Below, piece after piece: positions 35,144 to 44,206 of a stretch of 64,000 nt of DNA (positions are counted from its first letter, which is position 1; each line of letters begins with the position of its first letter). The stretch spans positions 1 through 64,000 of the forward strand of contig NZ_JARWQD010000249.1 of assembly GCF_029869545.1 (NCBI RefSeq), in the 5' to 3' direction. Origin of the DNA: Nocardia wallacei (GTDB lineage Bacteria > Actinomycetota > Actinomycetes > Mycobacteriales > Mycobacteriaceae). Made by a program: the position numbers and the translations under genes. Below the pieces are notes generated by a model. The model searched no databases. It was not told the DNA's origin and saw nothing but the letters and a program-made list of their open reading frames with translations.

Positions 35144-36856
35144 TCAGGGGTTCATCTCGTAGGTGTTCGCGTGGGCGAGGACCTCGGTGTAGATACGGTC
35201 GGCGCGGGCAGGGTCGGGTATGGGTTTCGCGATCGCGTCCAGGGCCCAATGCTGTTGGGCCGCAGTGGAAGACGGCTTCGAGTGCAGGGCCAGGGCGTAG
35301 CCGGAGAAGTCGCGGACGAAGATCTCGAAGATCGAGTCGATCAGGTGCGGGGCGGTGCCGGAGAGGGTGGCCTGTTCGAGGATGAGCTGAGTGTAGGGGA
35401 GCATCGTGAACAGTTCGCCCACGGCCAGTTGGAAATCCAGGTCGGCCAGTTGTGCCTCGGTGGGCGGGGCCTGCACGGGGAACTGGACGAACTTCTCGGC
35501 CTGCTCCAGGAACAGGGCCACGTTCGGCAGGTGCTTCCACTGCTCGAACGCCGGGCGCCAGTCGGTGAAGCGGACCTTGCCCAGTCCGGCGGCGCCGGGC
35601 TGGCGGAACAGCGATTCGTCGTCGCCCGGATCGCGGCGCACCGGAACAGGTGGCAGCGCAACGGGATTGAACAGGAAGTTCGGCATGAACTTCAGGGTCA
35701 GCGCCATGTTCACGTGCGCGGTGCCCTCGAGCCGCGGCATCGAGGCGATGGTGGCGCGGGCGAGGGTGAAGTAGCTGTCCTTCTCGAAACCCTTGGCGGA
35801 GATGACATCCAGCAGCTCGTCGAGCGCGCGCTCGGCCTCGCGGGTGACCTTCATCTTGGCGATCGAATTGAACATCACGAAGCGGCGGTCCTGCGGAGTG
35901 GAGCAGCGCATGTAGTCGATCGCGCGGGCGTGATACAGCTGCATCGCGGTCAGGCGCAGGTAGTTGTCGATGAGCAGCTGCCGCACCTGCCCGAACTCGG
36001 TGACCGGATGGCCGAACAGGATCTTGTTCGCGGCCTGGTTGATCGTCTCGTGGAAGCAGTGCTCGACCATGCCGATCGCGACCATGCCGATATTGAACTT
36101 GCCGCAGTTCACCGCCGCCAGCGCGACATCGAAGGCGCGGCGGCCCGTGTGCAGGATGTCGGCGGCGGTGACGGGATAGGCGGCCAGATCGAAGGCGCTG
36201 ACGAAGTTCTGGCCGTGAATGACGTTGTCGACCAGCTTGTAGCGGGGGTGGTTGCTGTCGGCGACGAACCACACGTACGCCTCGGGTCCGTCGAGGTCGG
36301 TGCGGCGGCCGAGGACGGGCACCAGGCGGGAGACGTTGCCGTTGCCGATGTAGTACTTGCCGCCGGACGCGGTGAATCCGCCGCTGCCGTCGGGGGTGAG
36401 CAGCATATCGGTGGCGTAGATATCGGCGCCGTGGTCGCGCTCGGACAGGCCGAAGCCGATGATGCCGCCGCGGTCGAGCTCCGCGGCCGCGCGCCGATGC
36501 GCCGTCTCGTTGTCGCTGTGCCAGACCACCGCCAGGCCCAGCGTGGACACGCCCCACGCGTACCAGTACTGGGAGCCGTAGAACCCGGTGATCTCGTTGA
36601 ACTTCGAGATGAACGCCGTATCCCAGCGCTTGTCCGGATCGCCCTGCGCGTGCGCCGTCGGCGTGGCGAAGTACGCGAGGATCCGCGAGGACGCCAGGAA
36701 GTCCATCCAGTCGTCGTACCAGACCCCCGCGTGGGCATCGCGGCACAGCGCCCGCTTGCCCTTGGTCTCGAAGAACTCGACCACCGACCGCAGCAGCTCC
36801 CGCGTCTTCGGGTCGAATTCGGCGAAGGTCTCGGTGCGCGGATTGAACAGGGGCAT
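35144..36856 (-). CDS. Large acyl-CoA dehydrogenase/oxidase-like protein
   Basis: A 570-residue flavoprotein-like enzyme of the acyl-CoA dehydrogenase superfamily, about 180 residues longer than ordinary members and closer in length to acyl-CoA oxidases and large FadE proteins. The middle-domain pattern GFGLSERDHGADIYATDM (about 135-152) and GGKYYIGNGN (165-174) are clear. The helical domain begins near 240, with a long divergent C-terminus after residue 390. Substrate is not evident. The ATG at 36856 is preferred (GAGAGG upstream); an ATG at 36871 is in frame. Its terminator region abuts the M-box promoter. Confidence 0.83.
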   Translation of the reverse strand: MPLFNPRTETFAEFDPKTRELLRSVVEFFETKGKRALCRDAHAGVWYDDWMDFLASSRILAYFATPTAHAQGDPDKRWDTAFISKFNEITGFYGSQYWYAWGVSTLGLAVVWHSDNETAHRRAAAELDRGGIIGFGLSERDHGADIYATDMLLTPDGSGGFTASGGKYYIGNGNVSRLVPVLGRRTDLDGPEAYVWFVADSNHPRYKLVDNVIHGQNFVSAFDLAAYPVTAADILHTGRRAFDVALAAVNCGKFNIGMVAIGMVEHCFHETINQAANKILFGHPVTEFGQVRQLLIDNYLRLTAMQLYHARAIDYMRCSTPQDRRFVMFNSIAKMKVTREAERALDELLDVISAKGFEKDSYFTLARATIASMPRLEGTAHVNMALTLKFMPNFLFNPVALPPVPVRRDPGDDESLFRQPGAAGLGKVRFTDWRPAFEQWKHLPNVALFLEQAEKFVQFPVQAPPTEAQLADLDFQLAVGELFTMLPYTQLILEQATLSGTAPHLIDSIFEIFVRDFSGYALALHSKPSSTAAQQHWALDAIAKPIPDPARADRIYTEVLAHANTYEMNP

Positions 36857-36909
36857 GACGGGGCCTCTCATGTGATGGCGGCTGCCGTCAGTTTACGGCC
36901 GTGCGGTGT

Positions 36910-36932
36910 TTCCGGCGCGCTTTCGGCCGGAA
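36910..36932 (-). terminator. Hairpin directly after a TetR stop codon
   Basis: TTCCGGC and GCCGGAA form a 7-bp stem with a 9-nt loop immediately 3' of the TetR gene ending at 36933. Confidence 0.5.
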
Positions 36933-37550
36933 TCAGTCCCGGTACATCGACCGGTAGGCGGTGATCACCGCGACCAGATGCTCGATGATCTGCTCCCGGG
37001 TGACCTTCAGCGACCCGTTGAGCCACGCCGAGAACATGCCCGCATTGCCCGAGGCCATCGTGACCGCGGCCATGCGGCGGCGCACCGGATCGTCGATGTG
37101 GGTGAACAGGTGATCCTGGATGAGGCGGGTGAACGTCGGCATCACCGCGATCGTGGTCCGGCCCAGGCCGGTGCTCGAATACGGCTCCACCAGGAACAGC
37201 CGCGACTTGCGCGGATCCTCGAGCACCTTGTCCACCAGCACCTGCGCCAGCTCACGGTCGCGGTCGGGGGTGTCGAGGGCGGCGAAGGCGGTCATCGGGG
37301 CCAGGAACTCGTCGGCGACCTGGCGGTAGAGCGAATCGAGCAGATCGTCGCGGCCGGTGAAACTCTCGTAGAAGTAGCGATCGGTGAGATTGGCCTGGCG
37401 GCACACCGCGCGCATGGTGACCGCGCCCGCTCCGGCGGCGCCGATCAGATCGAGCGCCGCCTCGAGCAGCGCGGAGCGGCGCGCCTCGCGACGCTCGGTG
37501 AGCGTGGTCCCGCCCCAGATGCGCGGTTCGGAGTCCTGACCAGAATGCAC
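36933..37550 (-). CDS. TetR family transcriptional regulator
   Basis: A 205-residue TetR regulator with helix-turn-helix at about 17-60 (RREARRSALLEAALDLIGAAGAGAVTMRAVC, then LTDRYFYESFTGRDDLLDSLY). The C-terminal domain has VEPYSSTGLGRTTIAVMPTF. The GTG at 37550 is used; a GTG two codons earlier is possible. It lies 76 nt upstream of the large acyl-CoA dehydrogenase-like gene on the same strand and may regulate it. The recognition helix form TDRYFYESF is common among regulators of fatty-acid genes. Confidence 0.83.
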   Translation of the reverse strand: MHSGQDSEPRIWGGTTLTERREARRSALLEAALDLIGAAGAGAVTMRAVCRQANLTDRYFYESFTGRDDLLDSLYRQVADEFLAPMTAFAALDTPDRDRELAQVLVDKVLEDPRKSRLFLVEPYSSTGLGRTTIAVMPTFTRLIQDHLFTHIDDPVRRRMAAVTMASGNAGMFSAWLNGSLKVTREQIIEHLVAVITAYRSMYRD

Positions 37551-37603
37551 GCGCACAACCCTAACGCCCGCCCGGGAACGCGGGCATTCACGCACGCCGT
37601 GCG

Positions 37604-39469
37604 TCAGCCGAGGAGTTCGTCGACGTAGCACCAGCGCCATTTCTCGCCCGGTTCGACGCTGCGCATCACGGGGTGGCCGGTGTCGCGGAAGTGGTTGGTG
37701 GCGTGGTTGCCGGGGGAGGAGTCGCAGCAGGCGACGTGGCCGCAGGTCAGGCACATGCGCAGATGCACCCAGGTCAGGCCCGCCGCGACACAGTCCGAGC
37801 AGACGTCGGGTGTGTCGGGGATGCAGGTGTGCGGGGCGGCGCGCAGGTGGGCGCAGTCACCGGCCGCCGGGGCGCGCAGCGGGGCGGCGGAATCGCTGTC
37901 GGCCTCGACGATCCGGTCGATGGTCGACTCCTCCATATCCAGCACGGCCATGACATTCTCGAGCACCTCGTGGTCGACGGTGCCCGAATCCCGCACGCGC
38001 AGCACGGTTTCGCGTTCGGCGCGCAGCATCGCCAGCCGCAGCCTTCGATACTCGCCGCTGGGGGTCACGCGCACCGATTCCGACCGGCCCAGCTGCTCCC
38101 AGGCGGCGAAGGCGCGGCGCGAGACCCGATCGCGCAGCGCCGTCACGATCTCCGGCGGGGTCTCCGGCGCGATCTCGGCATCGAGCGCCTCGAGCCCGGC
38201 GGCGGTGGCCTGCTGCAGCAGGTTCGCCTCCTGCAGCGCGTCCTCGGCGCGGCTGGGACCGCGCAGCCGCAGCACCCGTACCAGCAGCGGCAGCGAAACC
38301 CCTTGCAGCAGCAGGGTTCCGCCGACGACCACCAGCGCCAGCAGCTTCAACGTCGCCAGCTGCGGGGTGTCCTCGGGCAGCAGCAGCACCGCGGCGAGGG
38401 TCACCACGCCGCGCATACCCGACCAGGACACCACCGCCGGACCGGTCCACGCGGGCTTGGGTTTCCCGCGCGGGCGCGACTCCACGGACCAGGCGAAATA
38501 GGTGGCGGGAAACACCCACACCGGGCGCACCACGACCACCGTCGCCAGCACCGCCGCACAGGTCAGCACGATCGTGCCGTGATCGAGCCCGCTGTTCCAG
38601 GCGTCCTCCACGATGTGGCGCACCTGCAGGCCGATCAGCAGGAAAACCGCGCTCTCCAACAGGAATTGGATGGTGCGCCAGTTGGTGCGCTCGGCGATGC
38701 GCGAGGCCGCGGTCTGCCACACCGGCGCGCCCTGGCCCAGGATCAGCCCGCACACCACTACCGACATCACACCCGAGGCGTGCACGGCCTCGGCGGGCAG
38801 ATACGCCGCGAACGGCGCCAGCAGCGACAGGCTGGTATCGAGCACCGGATCGGTGATGCGGCGGCGCAGCACCGCCAGCACCCCGGCCGCCGCGATACCG
38901 ATGAGCGCCCCGCCGCCCGCGGCGTAGACGAAGTCGCCGCCCGCCTGCCAGATGCTGAAACTCCCGGCCATCGCGGCGATCGCGGTGCGCAGCGACACCA
39001 GCGCGGTGGCGTCGTTGAACAGCGACTCACCCTCGAGCAGTGTCACGATGCGCCGCGGCATGCCGACCCGCCGCGCCACCGCCGTGGCGGCCACCGCATC
39101 CGGCGGCGCGACGACCGCGCCCAGCGCCACCGCGGCCGCGAACGGCACCCCCAGCAGCCGCCAGACCACCACCGCCACCGCGAAAGTGGTGAACAGCACC
39201 AGGCCCACCGACAGCAGCGCGATCGACAGCTTCTTGGGCCGGAACTCGATCAGCGAGGTGTTGATGGCCGCCGTGTACAGCAGCGGCGGCAGCAGACCGA
39301 GCAGCACCAGCTCGGGATTGATGTCGACCTGGGGGACGAACGGCAGATACGAGGCGATCACCCCGGCGACGGTGAGCGTCAGGGGTTCGGCCATGCCCAG
39401 CCGCCTCGCCAGCGCCGCCAGCGCGACCGCGACGGCGACCAGGATCACCAATCCCGCTGCGATATGCAC
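37604..39469 (-). CDS. Na+/H+ antiporter (CPA1) with C-terminal UBP-type zinc finger
   Basis: A 621-residue protein. Residues 1-410 are a CPA1 cation:proton antiporter with about 12 helices; VVAPPDAVAATAVARR and LLEGESLFNDATALV (with the ion-binding Asp) are the hallmark motifs. A charged helical linker (about 415-535) leads to a UBP-type zinc finger (about 540-615) with Cys/His ligands in DCAHL, VCSDCVAAGLTWVHLRMCLTCGHVACCD and GNHATNHFRDTGHPV. In eukaryotes this fold binds the ubiquitin C-terminus; in bacteria its role is unknown. GTG start at 39469. Confidence 0.9.
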   Translation of the reverse strand: MHIAAGLVILVAVAVALAALARRLGMAEPLTLTVAGVIASYLPFVPQVDINPELVLLGLLPPLLYTAAINTSLIEFRPKKLSIALLSVGLVLFTTFAVAVVVWRLLGVPFAAAVALGAVVAPPDAVAATAVARRVGMPRRIVTLLEGESLFNDATALVSLRTAIAAMAGSFSIWQAGGDFVYAAGGGALIGIAAAGVLAVLRRRITDPVLDTSLSLLAPFAAYLPAEAVHASGVMSVVVCGLILGQGAPVWQTAASRIAERTNWRTIQFLLESAVFLLIGLQVRHIVEDAWNSGLDHGTIVLTCAAVLATVVVVRPVWVFPATYFAWSVESRPRGKPKPAWTGPAVVSWSGMRGVVTLAAVLLLPEDTPQLATLKLLALVVVGGTLLLQGVSLPLLVRVLRLRGPSRAEDALQEANLLQQATAAGLEALDAEIAPETPPEIVTALRDRVSRRAFAAWEQLGRSESVRVTPSGEYRRLRLAMLRAERETVLRVRDSGTVDHEVLENVMAVLDMEESTIDRIVEADSDSAAPLRAPAAGDCAHLRAAPHTCIPDTPDVCSDCVAAGLTWVHLRMCLTCGHVACCDSSPGNHATNHFRDTGHPVMRSVEPGEKWRWCYVDELLG

Positions 39470-39569
39470 CCGCCCATCGTGCCAGGACGCGTCGCGACCA
39501 GCGCAATCGGTTCCGTCCCTGGCGATTCGCGGGGTGCGCGCGGGGGCGCGGCCGGTCTAAGATCGCTGA

Positions 39570-39863
39570 ATGTCCGCCACTCTCGCCGAACTCGAAGCCC
39601 GCGTCGCCGCGCTGGAGGCCGATCGCGCGGATTACAAGGCCGTGCTGTCGATGGTCAACGTGCTCGGCCAGCAGACCCGCGAACGCCTCGCCGTCCTCGA
39701 CACCACGATCGACGGCGTCGAGCAGCGGCTGGCCTCGCATATCGAGGGCCTCGAGGAGCGGCTGGCGGGCAGGATCGGGGAGACCAACGCCCGCGTGCGC
39801 TCGATCGAGGAGAACGTCGCCGAGATCAAGGACCTGCTGCTCCAGGCGCTCGACCGGCGCTGA
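39570..39863 (+). CDS. Small coiled-coil protein
   Basis: A 97-residue acidic, almost entirely helical protein with no signal or membrane segment. Heptad-like Leu/Ile/Val spacing runs through nearly the whole chain, for example LAELEARVAALEADRADY near the start and IEENVAEIKDLLLQAL at the end, so it should form a coiled coil or oligomer. ATG at 39570. It is 45 nt upstream of the RodA/FtsW-family gene and may be cotranscribed with it. I do not recognise a named family. Confidence 0.72.
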   Translation: MSATLAELEARVAALEADRADYKAVLSMVNVLGQQTRERLAVLDTTIDGVEQRLASHIEGLEERLAGRIGETNARVRSIEENVAEIKDLLLQALDRR

Positions 39864-39908
39864 CCGGGCGTCAACGCCCGTTTCGGATTCGTCCGCATAC
39901 TGGTTGAC

Positions 39909-41375
39909 GTGAGCGCGTTTCGGGACTCCTCGTCGTCGGGGCCGATCGCTGCGGTCTCCGGGCCGATCGGCCGCCCGCATCCGCGCCGCGCCGAACTCGT
40001 GCTGTGCGCGGCCGCGGTCGCGCTGGTGGTGATGGCGGCGCTGGGCATGTCGGCGGCCGCGGGCGGCGAGGGCGGCGGCTCGATGCGCTGGGCGCTGGTG
40101 GTGTTCGCGGGCCTGGTGCTGCTGGCCCATCTGGCCGTGCGGCAGCTGGCGCCGAGAGCCGACCCGGTGCTGCTGCCGTGCGTGACGGTGCTCAACGGGC
40201 TGGGGCTGGTGCTCATCGACCGGCTCGACCGGGCCGAGGCCGCGGCCGCGGTGGCGCTGGGCACACCGGCGCCCGCACCCGACGCCGCGCACCAATTGAT
40301 CTGGACCGCAGGCGGAATCGCGCTGTTCGCGCTGGTGCTGCTCGTGGTGCGCAACCACGTCCAGCCCGCCCGCTACGCCTACACCTGCGGGCTGGCGGGC
40401 CTGGTGCTGCTGCTCATACCGGCCGTGCTGCCGTCGCGGTTCAGCGAGGTCAACGGCGGCAAGAGCTGGATCATGTTCTCCGGGTTCTCGATTCAGCCCG
40501 GTGAGTTCGCGAAGGTGCTGCTGCTGGTGTTCGTCGCCGGATTCCTGGTCACCAACCGCGACCTGTTCGGCACCGCCGGAAAACGCTTCCTGGGCATGAC
40601 GGTTCCGCGGCTGCGCGATCTGGGGCCGCTGCTGCTGGTGACGTTCGTGTCGGTGCTGGTGCTGGTGTACGAGAAGAACCTCGGGTTCTCGCTGCTGGTG
40701 TTCGGGACCGTGCTGGCCATGCTGTACATCGCGACGCGGCGCTCGTCGTGGCTGCTGATCGGCATCGGGATGTTCGCGCTGGGCGCGGTGATCGCCTACA
40801 ACCTGTTCGGGCATGTGCGCGTGCGGGTGCGGGTGTGGCAGGACCCGTTCGACACCTACTACACCAACGGCTACCAGATCGCGCAGGCGCTGTTCGGGCT
40901 CGGCACGGGCGGGTTGTCGGGCACGGGGCTGGGGGCGGGCCGCCCGCAGGAGGTGCCGTTCGCCAAGACCGACTTCATCATCTCCACCATCGGCGAGGAG
41001 CTGGGGCTGATCGGGCTGACGGCGGTGATCCTGCTGTTCACCATCCTCACGCTGCGCGGATTCACCGCCGCCCTGGCCACCCGCGACTCCTTCGGCAAGC
41101 TGCTGGGCGGCGGGCTGGCGTTCTCGCTGGGCTGGCAGCTGTTCGTGGTGGTCGGCGGTGTCACGAAACTGATTCCGCTGACCGGCCTGACCACCCCGTT
41201 CATGTCCTACGGCGGCTCCTCGCTGCTGGCCAACTACGTCATCGTCGCGCTGCTGATGCGGATCTCGCACGACGCCCGCACCGGCGCGACCCCCGCCCCG
41301 CCGCCGGCGGCGCCGATCGCCGAGGCGATGACCGAGCACATCCGCCAGAGCGGGGTCGTGCGCCGCGAGCCGTGA
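39909..41375 (+). CDS. RodA/FtsW/SpoVE (SEDS) family protein
   Basis: A 488-residue SEDS membrane protein with 11-12 predicted helices. SEDS proteins polymerise peptidoglycan glycan strands with a partner class B penicillin-binding protein. The first about 150 residues give extra N-terminal helices, as in mycobacterial RodA. The core shows the family blocks NGGKSWIMFSGFSIQPGEFAKV, GTGLGAGRPQEVPFAKTDFI, IGEELGLIG and TTPFMSYGGSS. GTG start at 39909. No PBP gene adjoins it and it is not in a phosphatase/kinase cluster, so it is either the elongation RodA relocated or a second SEDS copy. Confidence 0.9.
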   Translation: MSAFRDSSSSGPIAAVSGPIGRPHPRRAELVLCAAAVALVVMAALGMSAAAGGEGGGSMRWALVVFAGLVLLAHLAVRQLAPRADPVLLPCVTVLNGLGLVLIDRLDRAEAAAAVALGTPAPAPDAAHQLIWTAGGIALFALVLLVVRNHVQPARYAYTCGLAGLVLLLIPAVLPSRFSEVNGGKSWIMFSGFSIQPGEFAKVLLLVFVAGFLVTNRDLFGTAGKRFLGMTVPRLRDLGPLLLVTFVSVLVLVYEKNLGFSLLVFGTVLAMLYIATRRSSWLLIGIGMFALGAVIAYNLFGHVRVRVRVWQDPFDTYYTNGYQIAQALFGLGTGGLSGTGLGAGRPQEVPFAKTDFIISTIGEELGLIGLTAVILLFTILTLRGFTAALATRDSFGKLLGGGLAFSLGWQLFVVVGGVTKLIPLTGLTTPFMSYGGSSLLANYVIVALLMRISHDARTGATPAPPPAAPIAEAMTEHIRQSGVVRREP

Positions 41376-41378
41376 CGC

Positions 41379-42707
41379 TCAGCGCGGCGCGGACTCCATC
41401 TCGAGGCCCGCGTCGCGCCAGGCGACGATGCCGCCGTCGAGCGAGGACGCGTCGTAGCCCGCGCGGCGGGCCAGGGCCGCGAACCGCCGCGACACCTCAC
41501 CGACCGGGCACACGAAAACCAGTGGGCGCGAACGGGAGAACGGCACCCCCTGCGCCAGCATGTCGTCGAGCTGGTCGTCGCGGATGTTCAGCGCGCCCGG
41601 CACGTGCCCGATCCGGTAGGCCATCGCGCCACGGGTGTCGACGATCGTCGGCCGGGCCGTGGCATCCAGCTCGGCCAGCGCCCGCGGGGACAGCGCCGGG
41701 ACCGCCGCCACCTCCTGCGCCGTCGGCGGCCGCGCGCGGGAACCGGTGCGCCCGAACAGCTCCGGGCGGCGCTTCTTGATATAGGACAGGTACGGTTCGA
41801 GCCGGTCGCAGACGATGATCACCGCCACCGCCGGGGTGTCGATCGCCGAACGGTCCAGTGCCCCCAGGAAATCCAGCGCCGCGGCATAGCTGGCGCCGCT
41901 GGTCGGCCCGGCCAGCACGCCGTACCCGGTGGCCAGCTCCAGGGTGGCGTCGACGGCGCGGCCGGATTCGACGGTGAGGATGCGGTCGTAGAAATCGGGC
42001 TGGAACAGCCCCACCTCCCACATCTCGGTCTCCGAACGGATGCCGGGGATGAAGTCCGAGCGCTCCGACACCACCGCCAGCGCCCGCAGTTCGGGATGAT
42101 GTTTGCGCAGATAGGAGGCCGCGCCGCGGGTGGAGCCGGTGGTGCCGAGGCCGCCGACGAGATAGTCGACGCGAGACACGCCGGAGCGGGCGAGATCCTC
42201 GTGGATCTCGCGGCCGGTGCCGTGGTAGTGCGCGTCGACGTTCTTCTCGTTGGTGTACTGCGACGGATGATGGTAGGCGCCGGGGTTTTTCGCCATCGTG
42301 GACTCGATCACCGAGTACACGTCGTTGGGGGTGGTCGGGTCGGGGCATTCCGACAGGCCGGGCAGCTCCTCGATCTCGGTGCCGAACAGCTGCAGCAGAT
42401 CGCGCACCTCGCTCACCTTGATCCGGTTGGTGACCGCGCGCAGCCCGACGCCGTGCAGGGCACCCAGAATGCGCAGCGCCTTGGCGGTATTTCCGGAGGA
42501 TGCCTCGATCAGCGTCTGCCCGCGGTCGCGGATATCGTCGAGCTCGTCGCGGATCATGCCCCAGGCGACGCGGTCCTTCACCGACCCGAACGGGTTGTGC
42601 GACTCCAGTTTCGCGTACAGCTGCACGCCGGTCAGCCCGTGCACGGCCGGGTCGAGACGCAGCAGCGGGGTGTTGCCGATGAGGTCGGTGATGTGGTCGT
42701 AGGTCAT
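41379..42707 (-). CDS. PLP-dependent cysteine synthase-like protein fused to rhodanese
   Basis: A 442-residue fusion. Residues 1-about 325 are a beta-replacing PLP enzyme of the cysteine synthase class: Lys44 in NPFGSVKDR binds PLP, EASSGNT (69-75) binds the substrate carboxylate, and GGLGTTGSTRG binds phosphate. It resembles Y4xP- and SbnA-like enzymes. Residues about 345-440 are a rhodanese domain with the active Cys400 in FVCPVGEVS. The ATG overlaps the decarboxylase stop (ATGA), making it the fourth gene of a coupled operon. A persulfide carried on Cys400 could be fed to the PLP site, which is inference. Confidence 0.9.
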   Translation of the reverse strand: MTYDHITDLIGNTPLLRLDPAVHGLTGVQLYAKLESHNPFGSVKDRVAWGMIRDELDDIRDRGQTLIEASSGNTAKALRILGALHGVGLRAVTNRIKVSEVRDLLQLFGTEIEELPGLSECPDPTTPNDVYSVIESTMAKNPGAYHHPSQYTNEKNVDAHYHGTGREIHEDLARSGVSRVDYLVGGLGTTGSTRGAASYLRKHHPELRALAVVSERSDFIPGIRSETEMWEVGLFQPDFYDRILTVESGRAVDATLELATGYGVLAGPTSGASYAAALDFLGALDRSAIDTPAVAVIIVCDRLEPYLSYIKKRRPELFGRTGSRARPPTAQEVAAVPALSPRALAELDATARPTIVDTRGAMAYRIGHVPGALNIRDDQLDDMLAQGVPFSRSRPLVFVCPVGEVSRRFAALARRAGYDASSLDGGIVAWRDAGLEMESAPR

Positions 42708-44206
42708 CGCGGCACCCCGGGGGCGCGCGGTGCGGGCGAGGCCGCGGGAACCAGCGTGGTGGGCGCGGGCTCGTAGTCGGCGTCGGGGCAGACCTCGAAC
42801 GCGCCGCCTCGATGGGCGACGGCCAGTTTGGGCGGCAGCGGATGCATCGACGCCGCGGCCGCCGACAGGTCGGTGTGGTAGGCGGCGGTATTGGGGAACA
42901 CCACCAGGTCGCCGGGCCGAGGCGGGTGCGCCAGCCACACCTTGTGGTTGGTGACGAGATCGCGTTCCAGGCACAGCCTTCCGGCGAAGAAGACCCCCAC
43001 GTGACCGTCGCGGGTAGTCGCCGGGCACGGCGGGTCCGGTTCGGGGTGCGCGACGGCGGGCACGACGATCGGATCCACCATCACCTCCTGATCGGCCGGG
43101 GTGACGGTATCGCGGCTCAGGTCGAGGTTGACCAGCACGCTGCCGTCGGCGGCCTGTTTGACGAATTCGACACGGGCCACGGTGATTCCGGCGTGATCGA
43201 CCAGCGACTTGCCCGGCTCCAGCCACAGCTCCAGCATGTTCTCGGCCGCGACCTGCGCCACCGTGCGGCCGCCGTGCGCCTCGAGCGGGGCGCCGAGCAG
43301 ATCGTCGAGCATGCGCGTGGCGGGCACGGTATTGGCGTACTTGTGGAAGACGGGAGTGCCGTGGACTCCGGTGTCGTCGAGGTGGAAGCCGAAGGTGTTG
43401 CCGCCCCACGCCATCGGCTCGCCGCGGCCCAGCAGCGACTCCCGCAGCGCCGCCACATAGCCGTCGAACCGGTCGGCGTCGGCGGTGAACACCTGCCGGA
43501 ATCCGCCGCCGATATCGAGCACGGTCGGCGTCAGCCCGTACCCGTAGGCGCGTTCGATCAGCTCCAGGCACGTCTCCACCGCGCGTACCCGCTCGGCGGG
43601 TTCGCCGGAATCCAGGTGGAAGGCGAAGCCCCGCAACGCGATCCGGCTGGGATGGGCCGCGAGCACCCGCAGAGCCTGATCCGCGTCGGCCAGCGCGATC
43701 CCGAATCTGCTCACCGCGCTCGCCGCGAATCCCGACATGCGCAGCAGCACCGGCACCGTCGCGTGGTCCCCGGCGAGTTCGGTGAGGCGGCGCAGCTCCC
43801 ACAGGTTGTCGACATTGACCGTCACGCCCGCGCCGACGAGCTCGCGCAGCAACGCCTCGCCCTTGGGCCCGGTCACCTCGATGCGCGCCGGGCCGAAGCC
43901 CGCGTCGACGGCCGAGGTCAGCTCCCCGGCGGAGGCCACGTCGACCGCGATCCCGGCGTGCTCGGCGGTGCGCAGGAAGGCCCGGGAGCGATTCACCTTG
44001 TGCGCGTAGCAGATTCGGTGACTCGGCAGCCGCCGGTCGAGGACCGCGCGCAGCCGCCGCAGGTTCTCCGCGTACACCTGCGGGAAGACCAGGTGGGCGG
44101 GGGAGCCGAACCGGGCCAGCGCGTCCTCGGCGGCGCCGGGGACGTCGAGGAAGGCGCGTACCAGCGGATGGATCTTGGCGGGCAGCGCGGGGACGGGCGC
44201 GGTCAT
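42704..44206 (-). CDS. Y4yA-like PLP-dependent decarboxylase (fold type III)
   Basis: A 500-residue group IV (alanine-racemase-fold) decarboxylase of the diaminopimelate/ornithine decarboxylase type. PLP Lys70 is in CYAHKVNRSRAFL. The GGGF phosphate loop (DIGGGFRQVF) is near 245, and a late Cys occurs in VFFAGRLCLERD. It resembles the Y4yA proteins that pair with Y4xP cysteine synthases in rhizobia. It is the third gene of four, overlapping both neighbours by ATGA. The natural substrate is probably an amino acid conjugate made by the neighbouring enzymes, which is inference. Confidence 0.85.
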   Translation of the reverse strand: MTAPVPALPAKIHPLVRAFLDVPGAAEDALARFGSPAHLVFPQVYAENLRRLRAVLDRRLPSHRICYAHKVNRSRAFLRTAEHAGIAVDVASAGELTSAVDAGFGPARIEVTGPKGEALLRELVGAGVTVNVDNLWELRRLTELAGDHATVPVLLRMSGFAASAVSRFGIALADADQALRVLAAHPSRIALRGFAFHLDSGEPAERVRAVETCLELIERAYGYGLTPTVLDIGGGFRQVFTADADRFDGYVAALRESLLGRGEPMAWGGNTFGFHLDDTGVHGTPVFHKYANTVPATRMLDDLLGAPLEAHGGRTVAQVAAENMLELWLEPGKSLVDHAGITVARVEFVKQAADGSVLVNLDLSRDTVTPADQEVMVDPIVVPAVAHPEPDPPCPATTRDGHVGVFFAGRLCLERDLVTNHKVWLAHPPRPGDLVVFPNTAAYHTDLSAAAASMHPLPPKLAVAHRGGAFEVCPDADYEPAPTTLVPAASPAPRAPGVPR

